From Saccharomonospora azurea NA-128 (GTDB lineage: Bacteria > Actinomycetota > Actinomycetes > Mycobacteriales > Pseudonocardiaceae), in NCBI RefSeq assembly GCF_000231055.2, contig NZ_CM001466.1:103003-167002 (forward strand): 64,000 nucleotides of DNA. The letters are read 5' to 3'. Shown here piece by piece: positions 43,156-52,602 of the stretch. Positions within the stretch are counted from its first letter, which is position 1; each line of letters opens with the position of its first letter. Under the pieces are notes generated by a model. That model was not told where the DNA came from and did not search any database. It was given only the letters and a program-made list of their open reading frames with translations. Made by a program: the position numbers and the translations under genes.

Positions 43156-44306
43156 GCTCGGCCGACCCGTTCGCCACCCCGGAGCGGCGCCTGCTGCGCC
43201 GGACGGTCCGCGACTTCGTGACCGCGGAAGTCCTGCCGTACCTCGACGAGTGGGAACGCGAGGGCGCGCTGCCGCGCACACTGCACGCGAAAGCGGCGGA
43301 GCTCGGGCTGCTCGGTGTGTCCTTTCCGGACAGCGCGGGCGGATCGGGAGGCGACATCCTCGACGTCGTCACGGTCATCGAGGAGACGCACTACGCGGGA
43401 GCCTCCGGCGGAGTCGTCGCGTCGCTGTTCACCGGCGGCATCGCCCTGCCGCACATCGTGGCCGCGGGCGACGCCCGGCAGATCGACCGCTGGGTGCGCC
43501 CGACGCTGGCCGGGCGCACCATCGGAGCGCTCGCGATCACCGAGCCCGACGGCGGGTCGGACGTGGCGGCCCTGCGCACGACGGCCGTGCGCGACGGCGA
43601 CCACTACGTCGTGAACGGTGCGAAGACATTCATCACGTCGGGCTGCCGCGCCGACTTCGTCACGACGGCCGTGCGCACCGGTGACGCCGGAGCGGGCGGT
43701 CTGTCGCTTCTCGTGATCGAGAAGGGCACGCCGGGGTTCACCGTGAGCCGCCCGCTGGAGAAGATGGGCTGGCACTGCTCCGACACCGCCGAGCTGTCGT
43801 TCACCGACGCCAGGGTGCCGGTCTCGCACCGGATCGGGCCGGAGAACAGTGCCTTCGCCCAGCTCGCCACGCACTTCGTCGCCGAGCGGCTCACGCTGGC
43901 CGTGCAGGCGTATGCGACGGCGGCGCGGGCCCTGGAGAAGACCGTCGAATGGTGCCGTGCGCGCCGGACCTTCGGCAGGCCGCTCATCTCCCGGCAGACG
44001 GTGCAGCACACGCTCGCCGAGATGGCGAGGAAGGTCGACGTCGCCCGGACGTACGTGCGGGACGTGGCCGTCCGGCACGCCGCGGGCGAGGACGTCCTGG
44101 CGCAGACGTGTTTCGCGAAGAACACCGCCGTCGAAGCCGGAACGTGGGTGGTCGACAAGGCCGTGCAACTCCACGGCGGACTCGGCTACCTTCGGGAGTC
44201 CGAAGTGGAACGCCACTACCGGGATCTGCGCATTCTCGGCATCGGGGGAGGCGCCTCCGAGATCATGACCCAACTGGCGGCCAAACGACTGGGGTACGCC
44301 TCATGA
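43152..44306 (+). CDS. Acyl-CoA dehydrogenase, isovaleryl/long-chain-type catalytic base
   Basis: FAD enzyme of 384 residues introducing the alpha-beta double bond. Motifs are AITEPDGGSDVAAL, NGAKTFITSG, RRTFGRPLISRQTVQH and QLHGGLGYL. The C-terminal YEGT Glu of short/medium-chain enzymes is replaced (GIGGGASEI), while AERLTLA supplies Glu at the place used by isovaleryl- and long-chain enzymes. That suits branched substrates such as citronellyl- or isovaleryl-type CoA. GTG start overlaps the AtuA-like stop; its own stop overlaps the next ATG. Confidence 0.94.
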   Translation: MSSADPFATPERRLLRRTVRDFVTAEVLPYLDEWEREGALPRTLHAKAAELGLLGVSFPDSAGGSGGDILDVVTVIEETHYAGASGGVVASLFTGGIALPHIVAAGDARQIDRWVRPTLAGRTIGALAITEPDGGSDVAALRTTAVRDGDHYVVNGAKTFITSGCRADFVTTAVRTGDAGAGGLSLLVIEKGTPGFTVSRPLEKMGWHCSDTAELSFTDARVPVSHRIGPENSAFAQLATHFVAERLTLAVQAYATAARALEKTVEWCRARRTFGRPLISRQTVQHTLAEMARKVDVARTYVRDVAVRHAAGEDVLAQTCFAKNTAVEAGTWVVDKAVQLHGGLGYLRESEVERHYRDLRILGIGGGASEIMTQLAAKRLGYAS

Positions 44307-45910
44307 CCATTCTGAAGTCCACTGTCGACGTGACGGCGCCCGACCAGGTCGCCAACCGCGAGGCGATGCTCGCCAAGCTCGCCGAGATCGGCGCCGAGCA
44401 CGCCAAGGCCGTCGCGGGCGGCGGGCCGAAGTACGTCGACCGGCACCGCCGTCGCGGCAAACTCCTGGTGCGCGAGCGCATCGAACTGCTCCTCGACCCC
44501 GACGCACCGTTCCTGGAGCTCTCGCCGCTGGCGGGCTGGGGCAGCGACTACCCGGTGGGCGCGAGCGTCGTGACCGGCATCGGCGTCGTCGAGGGCGTCG
44601 AGTGTCTGATCGTCGGCAACGATCCCACGGTGCGCGGTGGCGCGAGCAACCCGTGGACGGTGCGCAAGATCTTCCGGGCGTGTGACATCGCGCTGGAGAA
44701 CCGGCTCCCCGTGATCAACCTCGTCGAGTCCGGCGGCGCCGACCTGCCGAGCCAGAAGGAGATCTTCATCCCGGGTGGCCGGTTGTTCCGGGACCTCACC
44801 CGGCTGTCGGCGGCGGGGATCCCCACGATCGCGCTGGTCTTCGGCAACTCCACGGCCGGAGGGGCCTACGTGCCCGGCCTGTCCGACCACGTCGTGATGG
44901 TCGAGGAGCGGTCGAAGGTGTTCCTCGGCGGTCCGCCGCTGGTGAAGATGGCCACCGGGGAGGAGTCGGACGACGAGTCGCTCGGCGGCGCGGCCATGCA
45001 CGCGCGCACCTCCGGGCTGGCCGACCACCTGGCCCGCGACGAACACGACGCGCTGCGCCTGGGTCGCGACATCGTGAAGCGCTTGAACTGGCGCAAGCGG
45101 GGTCCCTCGCCCGGCCCCGTCGTCCCGCCGCGCTACGACCCCGAGGACCTGCTGGGCATCGTCCCCGACGACCTCAAGCTGCCGTTCGACCCCCGGGACG
45201 TCCTCGCCCGCATCGTCGACGACTCCGACTTCGACGAGGTCAAACCCCTCTACGGAACGAGCCTGGTGACGGGATGGGCACGTATCCACGGCTATCCCGT
45301 CGGGGTGCTCGCCAACGCGCATGGCGTGCTGTTCAGCGAGGAGTCGCAGAAGGCGGCGCAGTTCATCCAGCTCGCCAACCAGACCGACACCCCGCTGGTG
45401 TTCCTGCACAACACCACGGGCTACATGGTGGGCAAGGACTACGAACAGGGCGGCATCATCAAGCACGGCGCGATGATGATCAACGCGGTGTCGAACAGCC
45501 GGGTGCCGCACCTGTCCGTCCTCATGGGAGCGTCCTACGGCGCCGGGCACTACGGCATGTGCGGGCGGGCGTACGATCCGCGATTCCTCTTCGCGTGGCC
45601 GAGCGCCAAGTCGGCGGTGATGGGGCCGCAGCAACTCGCCGGGGTGTTGTCGATCGTGGCGCGCAACGCGGCGCAGGCCCGCGGGCAGGCCTACGACGAC
45701 GAGGCCGACGCGGCACTGCGTGCGGCGGTCGAGGCGCAGGTGGAGGCCGAGTCGCTGCCCCTGTTCCTGTCGGGGCGCCTCTACGACGACGGGGTGATCG
45801 ATCCCCGGGACACGCGCACCGTGCTCGGGCTGTGCCTGTCGGCCGTGCACTCGCAGACCGTGGCCGGTGGTTCCTTCGACGGCACCGGCTTCGGTGTCTT
45901 CCGGATGTGA
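44303..45910 (+). CDS. Acyl-CoA carboxylase beta subunit (carboxyltransferase), AtuC/MccB-like
   Basis: Transfers CO2 from biotin to an acyl-CoA; 535 residues, the standard size for geranyl-, methylcrotonyl- and related carboxylases. The oxyanion sites are STAGGAYVPGLSDHVV with FLGGPPLVKMATGE, and SYGAGHYGMCGRAYDPRF. Around residue 150-170 it reads LPSQKEIFIPGGRLF, unlike the HFGRIF I expect in methylcrotonyl-CoA carboxylase, so the substrate may differ; it is not determined. ATG 44303 overlaps the previous stop as ATGA. Partner is the next gene. Confidence 0.92.
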   Translation: MTILKSTVDVTAPDQVANREAMLAKLAEIGAEHAKAVAGGGPKYVDRHRRRGKLLVRERIELLLDPDAPFLELSPLAGWGSDYPVGASVVTGIGVVEGVECLIVGNDPTVRGGASNPWTVRKIFRACDIALENRLPVINLVESGGADLPSQKEIFIPGGRLFRDLTRLSAAGIPTIALVFGNSTAGGAYVPGLSDHVVMVEERSKVFLGGPPLVKMATGEESDDESLGGAAMHARTSGLADHLARDEHDALRLGRDIVKRLNWRKRGPSPGPVVPPRYDPEDLLGIVPDDLKLPFDPRDVLARIVDDSDFDEVKPLYGTSLVTGWARIHGYPVGVLANAHGVLFSEESQKAAQFIQLANQTDTPLVFLHNTTGYMVGKDYEQGGIIKHGAMMINAVSNSRVPHLSVLMGASYGAGHYGMCGRAYDPRFLFAWPSAKSAVMGPQQLAGVLSIVARNAAQARGQAYDDEADAALRAAVEAQVEAESLPLFLSGRLYDDGVIDPRDTRTVLGLCLSAVHSQTVAGGSFDGTGFGVFRM

Positions 45911-45918
45911 GGTCGTTT

Positions 45919-47925
45919 GTGATCACGAACCTGCTGGTCGCCAACCGCGGTGAGATCGCGCTGCGGATCTTCCGGACCTGCCGGGAACGCGGTGTGGGCA
46001 CCGTCGCGGTGTACTCCGACGCCGACACGCACGCGTTGCACGCCGAGGCCGCCGACGCCGCGGTGCGGTTGCCGGGTGACACGCCCGCGGACACCTATCT
46101 GCGGGTGGATTCGGTGGTCGCGGCGGCGCTCGCCGCCGGTGCCGATGCGGTGCACCCGGGCTACGGTTTCCTGTCCGAGAGCGCGGAGTTCGCCCGCGCG
46201 GTGCTCGACGCGGGACTGACCTGGATCGGACCGTCGCCGGAGAGCATCGCGCTCATGGGCTCGAAAGTGGCGTCGAAACGTGTGGTGGCGCAGGCCGGAG
46301 TACCGGTGCTGGCCGAACTCGATCCGGACGAGCTCACCGACGACGCGCTGCCGGTGCTGGTGAAGGCGTCCGCTGGCGGTGGTGGACGCGGGATGCGCGT
46401 GGTCCACCGGCGGGCCGACCTCGCCGCCGCGGTGACGGCGGCCCGCGCCGAGGCCGCCTCCGCGTTCGGCGACGCGACCGTGTTCTGCGAACGCTACGTC
46501 GAGCGCGGCCGCCACATCGAGGTGCAGGTGCTGGCCGACACCCACGGCACCGTCTGGGCGGTGGGGGAGCGGGAGTGTTCGATCCAGCGCAGGCACCAGA
46601 AGGTGATCGAGGAAGCACCGTCCGGTGTGGACGAGAAACTGCGGCGCGCGTTGTTCGCCGCGGCGGAGTCCGTCTGCCGGGCGGTGGACTACGTCGGCGC
46701 GGGCACCGTGGAGTTCCTCGTCACCGACGACGGCGAGTTCTTCTTCCTGGAGATGAACACGCGGTTGCAGGTCGAACATCCGGTCACCGAGTGCGTCACC
46801 GGCCTCGACCTCGTCGCATGGCAGCTGCGGATCGCCGAGGGCGAGGCACTCCCGCCCGAACCGCCCGAGGCGCGCGGGCACGCGATCGAGGCGCGCCTCT
46901 ACGCCGAGGACCCGCGTGCCGACTGGCGGCCGGGCAGCGGGACGCTGCACCGGTTCGCGGTGCGGGACGTGCGGGCGGAGTTCACGGTGCCCGACCGCCA
47001 CGGCATCCGGCTCGACAGCGGTGTGGGCGACGGCACCACGGTCGGCGTGCACTACGACCCGATGCTGGCGAAGGTGATCGCGTGGGGTCCTGACCGGAGG
47101 GCGACGGCCCGCATGCTCGCCGGGGCGCTGGAGGCGGCGCGGCTGCACGGGCTCGTCACCAACCGCGACCTGCTCGTGGCCGTCCTGCGGCATCCCGCGT
47201 TCCTCGCCGGTGACACGCACACCGACTTCCTCGACCGCCATGCCGCCGAGGTGCTCGACGCGGGGGCGAGCGAGGACACCGTGCGGTTGTCGGTGCTGGC
47301 CGCCGCGCTCGCCGACGCGGCCCACAACCGAGCGCGGGCCCGTGTGCTCGCGTCCCTGCCGGCCGGGTGGCGCAACGTGCCGTCGGCTCCCCACACCAAG
47401 AGCTACCGGCACGGCGGGGTCGAGCACGTCGTCCGCTACACCGCCACCCGGTCGGGCTTCGTGCCGGAGGACCGCGCCGACGTCACCGTGGAGTCCGCGA
47501 CGCCCGAGCGGGTGCTGTTGACCGTCGGTGGAGTGCGGCGGGCCTTCGACGTGTGTCGCTATCCGGACCTCGTGACGGTGGACTCTCCGCAAGGCTTCGT
47601 CGGCCTCACTCCCGTCCCGCGCTTCGGCGATCCGGCGGCCGAGCTCGCCGAGGGATCGTTGACCGCTCCCATGCCCGGCGCGGTGGCGCGCGTGGCCGTG
47701 GCGGTCGGCGACGAGGTCCGCGCCGGTCAACCGCTGTTGTGGTTGGAGGCGATGAAGATGGAGCACCGCGTCGCCGCCCCGGTCGACGGCGTGGTCACCG
47801 AGCTCGCCGTGGCCCCGGGAACGCAGGTCGAACAGGGCGCGGTCCTGGCCGTGGTCACTCCGAAGGCGAGCCCGGAACCGACCGACACCACCGACCCCGC
47901 CGACACAGCGAAGGAGCCAGCGTGA
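45919..47925 (+). CDS. Acyl-CoA carboxylase alpha subunit (biotin carboxylase plus BCCP)
   Basis: A 668-residue ATP-dependent biotin carboxylase. It has LVANRGEIALRIFRTC at the N-terminus, ATP-grasp KASAGGGGRGMRVV, HIEVQVLADTHG, FLEMNTRLQVEHPVTE, and a C-terminal biotinyl domain with EAMKMEH where Lys is biotinylated. A middle domain of ~150 residues corresponds to the BT domain of MCC/GCC. It forms the holo-enzyme with the carboxyltransferase encoded just before. GTG 45919; the 3' end carries a Thr/Asp/Pro-rich tail and overlaps the next start. Confidence 0.95.
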   Translation: MITNLLVANRGEIALRIFRTCRERGVGTVAVYSDADTHALHAEAADAAVRLPGDTPADTYLRVDSVVAAALAAGADAVHPGYGFLSESAEFARAVLDAGLTWIGPSPESIALMGSKVASKRVVAQAGVPVLAELDPDELTDDALPVLVKASAGGGGRGMRVVHRRADLAAAVTAARAEAASAFGDATVFCERYVERGRHIEVQVLADTHGTVWAVGERECSIQRRHQKVIEEAPSGVDEKLRRALFAAAESVCRAVDYVGAGTVEFLVTDDGEFFFLEMNTRLQVEHPVTECVTGLDLVAWQLRIAEGEALPPEPPEARGHAIEARLYAEDPRADWRPGSGTLHRFAVRDVRAEFTVPDRHGIRLDSGVGDGTTVGVHYDPMLAKVIAWGPDRRATARMLAGALEAARLHGLVTNRDLLVAVLRHPAFLAGDTHTDFLDRHAAEVLDAGASEDTVRLSVLAAALADAAHNRARARVLASLPAGWRNVPSAPHTKSYRHGGVEHVVRYTATRSGFVPEDRADVTVESATPERVLLTVGGVRRAFDVCRYPDLVTVDSPQGFVGLTPVPRFGDPAAELAEGSLTAPMPGAVARVAVAVGDEVRAGQPLLWLEAMKMEHRVAAPVDGVVTELAVAPGTQVEQGAVLAVVTPKASPEPTDTTDPADTAKEPA

Positions 47926-49079
47926 CCTTCACCGAACCGTCCGAACGCCAGGAGCTGCGTGCGGCCGTGGCCGAGCTCGCGGCGAAGTACGGCCACGAGT
48001 ACTACCTCGGCAAGGCCCGTGGCGGCGGTCACACGAGTGAACTGTGGGACGAGGCGGGCCGGCTCGGCTACCTCGGTGTCTCGGTTCCCGAGGCCTACGG
48101 GGGAGGGGGTGCGGGCATCGGCGAACTGGCCGCCGTGTGCGAGGAGTTCTGCGCGGCGGGCACCCCGATGCTGCTCATGGTGGTCTCTCCTGCGATCTGC
48201 GCCACGGTGATCGCGCGGTTCGGGACCGACGAGCAGAAGGCCCGCTGGCTGCCCGGGTTCGCGAGCGGACGGGTGCGGATGTCGTTCGCCATCACCGAAC
48301 CCGACGCCGGATCGAACGCCCACCGCATCACCACCACGGCCCGCCGCGACGGCGGCGACTGGGTGTTGAGCGGGCGCAAGGTGTTCATCTCGGGCGTCGA
48401 CGAGGCCGATGCGGTGCTCGTGGTGGGCCGGACGTCCGACGCCCGCACCGGCACGCTCAAGCCGGCGCTGTTCGTGGTGCCCACCGACAGTCCGGGCCTG
48501 GAGTACCGGGCCATCCCCATGGACCTGGTGTCGGCGGACAAGCAGTTCGAACTGCTCCTCGACGACGTACGCCTGCCCGGAGACGCACTCGTGGGGGAGG
48601 AGGACGCGGCGATCGCGCAGTTGTTCGCGGGCCTCAACCCCGAGCGCATCATGGGCGCCTCGTTCTCGGCCGGCATCGCGCGGTACGCGCTCGACAAGGC
48701 GGTGCGCTACGCCCGTGACCGCAGTGTCTTCGGTGCGCCGATCGGTTCGCACCAGGGACTCGCGCACCCGCTGGCGGAGGTGAAGATCGAGCTCGAACTG
48801 GCGAGACTCATGACCCAGAAGGCCGCGGCGATCTACGACTCGGGCGACGACGCCGCCGCGGGCGAGGCCGCGAACATGGCGAAGTACGCGGGAGCCGAGG
48901 TGGCGGTGCGTGCCGTCGACCAGGCCGTCCAGGTGCACGGCGGCAACGGATTGGCCTCCGAGTACGGTCTGGGCACGATGTTGGCCGCGGTGCGGGTGGG
49001 CCGGATCGCCCCGGTGAGCCGGGAGATGATCCTCAACTATGTGGCCCAGCACAGCCTCGGCCTGCCCAAGTCGTACTGA
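47922..49079 (+). CDS. Acyl-CoA dehydrogenase (second of the operon)
   Basis: A 385-residue acyl-CoA dehydrogenase. Motifs are EAYGGGGAGIGE, FAITEPDAGSNAHRI, GRKVFISGVDEAD, RDRSVFGAPIGSHQGLAHPLAE and QVHGGNGLASEYGL. The C-terminal YEGT Glu is again missing (RIAPVSREM); PERIMGA probably contributes the base. Two dehydrogenases in one operon fit two successive oxidation rounds of a branched acyl-CoA. GTG 47922 follows AAGGAG and overlaps the previous stop. Confidence 0.93.
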   Translation: MTFTEPSERQELRAAVAELAAKYGHEYYLGKARGGGHTSELWDEAGRLGYLGVSVPEAYGGGGAGIGELAAVCEEFCAAGTPMLLMVVSPAICATVIARFGTDEQKARWLPGFASGRVRMSFAITEPDAGSNAHRITTTARRDGGDWVLSGRKVFISGVDEADAVLVVGRTSDARTGTLKPALFVVPTDSPGLEYRAIPMDLVSADKQFELLLDDVRLPGDALVGEEDAAIAQLFAGLNPERIMGASFSAGIARYALDKAVRYARDRSVFGAPIGSHQGLAHPLAEVKIELELARLMTQKAAAIYDSGDDAAAGEAANMAKYAGAEVAVRAVDQAVQVHGGNGLASEYGLGTMLAAVRVGRIAPVSREMILNYVAQHSLGLPKSY

Positions 49080-49099
49080 CGAGAACCAGGAGTTGTCCG

Positions 49100-49942
49100 T
49101 TGACCGATCTGTCCGGGAAGACGATCATCATGTCCGGCGGCAGCCGCGGCATCGGCGAGGCGATCGCCGTGCGCGCGGCGCGTGACGGCGCGAACGTGAC
49201 GCTGCTCGCCAAGACCGCCGAGCCGCACCCGAAGCTACCCGGGACGATCCACACGGCCGCCAAGGCGATCGAGGACGCGGGCGGGCACGCCCTGCCGATC
49301 GTGGGGGACATCCGCGACGACGAGACGGTGGAGCGCGCGGTCCAGCAGACCGTGGAGCAGTTCGGTGGTCTCGACATCGTGGTGAACAACGCGAGCGCGA
49401 TCGACCTCACGCCGTCCGAGACCATCCCCATGAAGCGCTACGACCTGATGCAGGACATCAACGCCCGCGGATCGTTCCTGCTGTCGCGCACGGCGATCCC
49501 GCACCTGCGCCGTTCGGCCAACCCGCACATCCTCACGCTCTCGCCGCCGATCCGGCTGGAGGAGAAGTGGTTCACCGGCGGCCACCTCGCCTACAGCATC
49601 GCCAAGTACTCCATGAGCCTCGTGACCGTGGGGCTGGCCGCGGAGCTGAGGAACGACGGGGTGGCCGTGAACTCGTTGTGGCCGCGCACCACCATCGACA
49701 CCGCGGCCATCCGCAACGTGGTCGGCGAGGCGCTCGTGAGCCGGTCGCGCACGCCGGAGATCATGGCCGACGCCGCGTACGCGGTCCTGACGAAGCCCAG
49801 CCGGGAGCGCACCGGGCAGTTCCTCATCGACGACGAGGTGCTCGCCGCCGAGGGAGTCACCGACCTCTCGCGGTACCGGCTCGCCGAACGCGAGGAGGAC
49901 CTCCAGCTCGACTTCTGGGTCGATCCTGCCGATGGCGCGTGA
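49100..49942 (+). CDS. SDR family oxidoreductase (HSDL2/AtuG-like)
   Basis: A 280-residue short-chain dehydrogenase with GGSRGIGEAI cofactor motif, LLAKTAEPHPKLPGTIHTAA (a signature of the HSDL2-type group), NNAS, and an active-site YSIAK. TLSPP replaces the usual SSI strand. It likely oxidises the beta-hydroxyacyl-CoA or a related alcohol in this route. TTG at 49100 is the start, with CAGGAG at 49087-49092. It overlaps the TetR start by 11 bases. Confidence 0.9.
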   Translation: MTDLSGKTIIMSGGSRGIGEAIAVRAARDGANVTLLAKTAEPHPKLPGTIHTAAKAIEDAGGHALPIVGDIRDDETVERAVQQTVEQFGGLDIVVNNASAIDLTPSETIPMKRYDLMQDINARGSFLLSRTAIPHLRRSANPHILTLSPPIRLEEKWFTGGHLAYSIAKYSMSLVTVGLAAELRNDGVAVNSLWPRTTIDTAAIRNVVGEALVSRSRTPEIMADAAYAVLTKPSRERTGQFLIDDEVLAAEGVTDLSRYRLAEREEDLQLDFWVDPADGA

Positions 49943-50540
49943 ACCCCGGCAGGAACGCAGCCGCACGACCCGGCGGAGGTTGATGGAGGCCGCCGTGGAC
50001 TGCCTGGCCGAACTCGGCTGGACGGGCACCACGGTGGGGGTCGTCGCCGAGCGGGCCGGAGTGTCGCGCGGCGCGGCCCAACACCACTTCCCGACGCGGG
50101 AGGATCTGGTGGTGGCGACGGTGGAGTTCCTCGCCGAGGAGCAGATCGCCGAGCTGCGCGAGCGGGCCGGCACCCTTCCGCCGGGACGTCGCCGGGCGGA
50201 GCCGGTGGCGCGCCTGCTGCTCAACCTCTACACCGGGACGAAGTTCCGCGCCGCGCTGCACCTGTGGGTGGCGGCCTCCACCGACGACGCTCTGCGTGCG
50301 GTGCTCGGGCCACTGGAGGCGAAGGTGGGCCGGGAGGCGCACCGTGTGGCCGTCGACCTGCTCGACGCGGACGAGTCGCGGCCGGGGGTGCGCGAGACCG
50401 TGCAGGCGACCCTCGACCTCGCCCGGGGGCTCGGACTGGCGGACCTGCTCAGTGACGACTCCAGACGGCGTCAGCGTCTCGTGCGGCAGTGGGCGAGGAT
50501 GCTGGAGCCGATCGTGGGTGAGCGTTCCGGGACGGAGTGA
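49932..50540 (+). CDS. TetR family regulator of the Atu-like operon
   Basis: A 202-residue TetR repressor, HTH GTTVGVVAERAGVSRGAAQHHFPTRE near residue 33-58, with an alpha-helical ligand domain. As last gene of the operon it is well placed to repress it in the absence of an acyl-CoA or terpenoid effector, like AtuR/LiuR-type roles. A strong terminator follows its stop directly. Confidence 0.92.
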   Translation: MAREPRQERSRTTRRRLMEAAVDCLAELGWTGTTVGVVAERAGVSRGAAQHHFPTREDLVVATVEFLAEEQIAELRERAGTLPPGRRRAEPVARLLLNLYTGTKFRAALHLWVAASTDDALRAVLGPLEAKVGREAHRVAVDLLDADESRPGVRETVQATLDLARGLGLADLLSDDSRRRQRLVRQWARMLEPIVGERSGTE

Positions 50541-50574
50541 AGCGGGCTGCGGTTCGGTCGGACCGCAGCCCGCT
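50541..50574. terminator. Bidirectional stem-loop terminator
   Basis: AGCGGGCTGCGGT and ACCGCAGCCCGCT form a perfect 13-bp stem with an 8-base loop. It begins directly after the TetR stop (50540) and ends 5 bases before the convergent SulP stop (50580). No U run on either side. Confidence 0.85.
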
Positions 50575-50579
50575 CGGGC

Positions 50580-52073
50580 TCAGGCGAGTTCGCCGCTGAG
50601 TCGACCGTGGAGTCGCGCGCTGGGGTCGTTGAGACCGACGATGTCGACCGTCTTGCCGCGCTGCCGGTACTTGGCCTCGACGGCGTCCAGCGCGGCGACG
50701 GAGGAGGCGTCCCAGACGTGGGCGGAGCTGAGGTCGATGACGACCTTGTCCGGATCGCCTGCGTAGTCGAAGCGGGAGACCAGCTCGTTGGACGAGGCGA
50801 AGAACAACTCGCCGGTGACGGTGTAGAGCACGCTCGTGCCGTCGGGGTCGGTGACGGCGGTGACGTCGGCGAGGTGGGCGACCCGCTTGGCGAACAGGAC
50901 GATCGCGGTGAGGGAGCCGACGACGACACCGATGGCGAGGTTGTCGGTGGCGACGACGCAGACCACGGTGATGACCATGACGGCGATCTCACCGGCGGGC
51001 ATCCGCTTCAGGGTCTTCGGAGCGATCGAGTGCCAGTCGAAGGTCGCGAAGGACACCATCACCATCACGGCGACCAGCGCGGCCATGGGGATGTCGGAGA
51101 CCAAGGAGCCGAAGACGATGCACAGGATCATCAGGAACACGCCCGCGAGGAACGTGGACAGCCGGGTCCGGGCGCCGGACACCTTGACGTTGATCATGGT
51201 CTGGCCGATCATGGCGCAGCCGCCCATGCCACCGAAGAAGCCGGTGACGATGTTGGCGACACCCTGGCCCACCGACTCGCGGGTCTTCGATGACCGGGTG
51301 TCGGTGATGTCGTCGACGAGTGTCGCTGTCATCAACGACTCCATGAGCCCCACCAGAGCCATCGCGAAGGCGTAGGGGGCGATGATGCTCAGCGTGTCCA
51401 CTGTGAACGGGACGTCCGGCAGTCCGGGCACGGGCAGCGAGGACGGCAGCTCGCCCTTGTCGCCCACCGTGGGGACGGCGATCCCCGCTCCGACCGTGAT
51501 GACGGTGAGTACCACGATGGACACCAGGGGGGCGGGAACGACGGTGGTGATCCTCGGGAAGAACACCATGATCGCCAGTCCGCCGAGCAGGAGTGGGTAC
51601 ACGGCCCACGGCACGTCGTACAGCTCGGGCACCTGGGCCAGGAAGATCAGGATGGCCAGTGAGTTGACGAAGCCGACCATCACCGAACGCGGCACGTAGC
51701 GCATCAGCCTGGCCACGCCGAGCGCGCCGAGCGCGACTTGGATGACCCCGGCCAGGATCACGGCGGCGACGAGGTAGCCGAAGCCGTGCTCGTGGTTCAG
51801 CGGAGCGACCACCAGCGCGATCGCCCCGGTGGCGGCGGAGATCATCGCACGGCGACCGCCGACGATCGAGATCACGACCGCCATGGTGAACGAGGCGAAC
51901 AGGCCGACGGCGGGGTCGACCCCGGCGATGATCGAGAACGAGATCGCCTCGGGGATGAGCGCCAGTGCGACGACCAGACCGGCCAGCACCTCGGTGCGCC
52001 AGACCTTCGGCTGGTTCCACCAGTCGGGAAGCACGCCGCCACGGCGGAGAGCGGAGTTCGCGGGAGAGGACAC
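50580..52073 (-). CDS. SulP family anion transporter with STAS domain
   Basis: Integral membrane transporter of 497 residues for sulfate, bicarbonate or similar anions. About ten to twelve helices follow the opening TEVLAGLVVALALIPEAISFSIIAGVDP, the conserved SulP entry. GGMGGCAMIGQTMINVKVSGARTRLSTF is the central signature. The C-terminal ~90 residues form a STAS domain (VVIDLSSAHVWDASSVAALD). The form with a divergent MIGQTMIN motif is often annotated as bicarbonate or sulfate permease; substrate not settled. No carbonic anhydrase or sulfate-reduction gene is nearby. Confidence 0.93.
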   Translation of the reverse strand: MSSPANSALRRGGVLPDWWNQPKVWRTEVLAGLVVALALIPEAISFSIIAGVDPAVGLFASFTMAVVISIVGGRRAMISAATGAIALVVAPLNHEHGFGYLVAAVILAGVIQVALGALGVARLMRYVPRSVMVGFVNSLAILIFLAQVPELYDVPWAVYPLLLGGLAIMVFFPRITTVVPAPLVSIVVLTVITVGAGIAVPTVGDKGELPSSLPVPGLPDVPFTVDTLSIIAPYAFAMALVGLMESLMTATLVDDITDTRSSKTRESVGQGVANIVTGFFGGMGGCAMIGQTMINVKVSGARTRLSTFLAGVFLMILCIVFGSLVSDIPMAALVAVMVMVSFATFDWHSIAPKTLKRMPAGEIAVMVITVVCVVATDNLAIGVVVGSLTAIVLFAKRVAHLADVTAVTDPDGTSVLYTVTGELFFASSNELVSRFDYAGDPDKVVIDLSSAHVWDASSVAALDAVEAKYRQRGKTVDIVGLNDPSARLHGRLSGELA

Positions 52074-52602
52074 GGGAGATACCTGTCGTGCTCGGGCGCG
52101 CCCACGGGACGACCCTGGGCGTGCGAGGGGGGACGGGGAGGTGCGCGAGTCGCCTCGGCGATTCTCGCGCTGCGGGCCCGCTTGATCAGGGCCGGAAGGA
52201 GCTCACGACACGGGTGAGCGAACAGCGAGGGGAGTCACCGGCGTTCGAGGCCGAGCGTTATGGCGGAATCGATGCGCTCGATGTCAGGTACACGCGCACG
52301 AAGCTCTCCTGCAAGACTCGACAAGCCGCCGGGAACGTCATCGGCACCGGCATGATCGGACCCGGGGTGGGGCTCCCCACAGTACGGGCGGAACGGCGCA
52401 CGACCGTTCCGCGACCTCGGCAACCCTACCGTCGCGGCAGTACGCGCGCAGGCCGCCCCGGTCCGCTCCGCACGAACCGGTCGGCTGCGACGACGCGAAC
52501 GACGGAAAGGACCGCCGTGCCCGGGGCGATCGGCGGCTCGACGCGTGCGTCAGCCGCCGGTCCGGTGTGCCGCCGGGAGGTGGAGGGGTTTCGCCGGTGG
52601 GC
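52074..52602. other. Stretch of about 530 bp without a supported gene
   Basis: This is the leader of the SulP gene and the 3' flank of the amino-sugar operon. It contains a perfect 9-bp stem-loop, GCGGAACGG-CGCACGA-CCGTTCCGC, at 52388-52412. Short reading frames here have no recognisable protein features. I see no SAM or other known riboswitch pattern. Confidence 0.5.

Noticed and set aside
52074-52602. SAM or other sulfur-related riboswitch ahead of the SulP gene
   Set aside because: No match to known conserved blocks on the minus strand; only one stem-loop.
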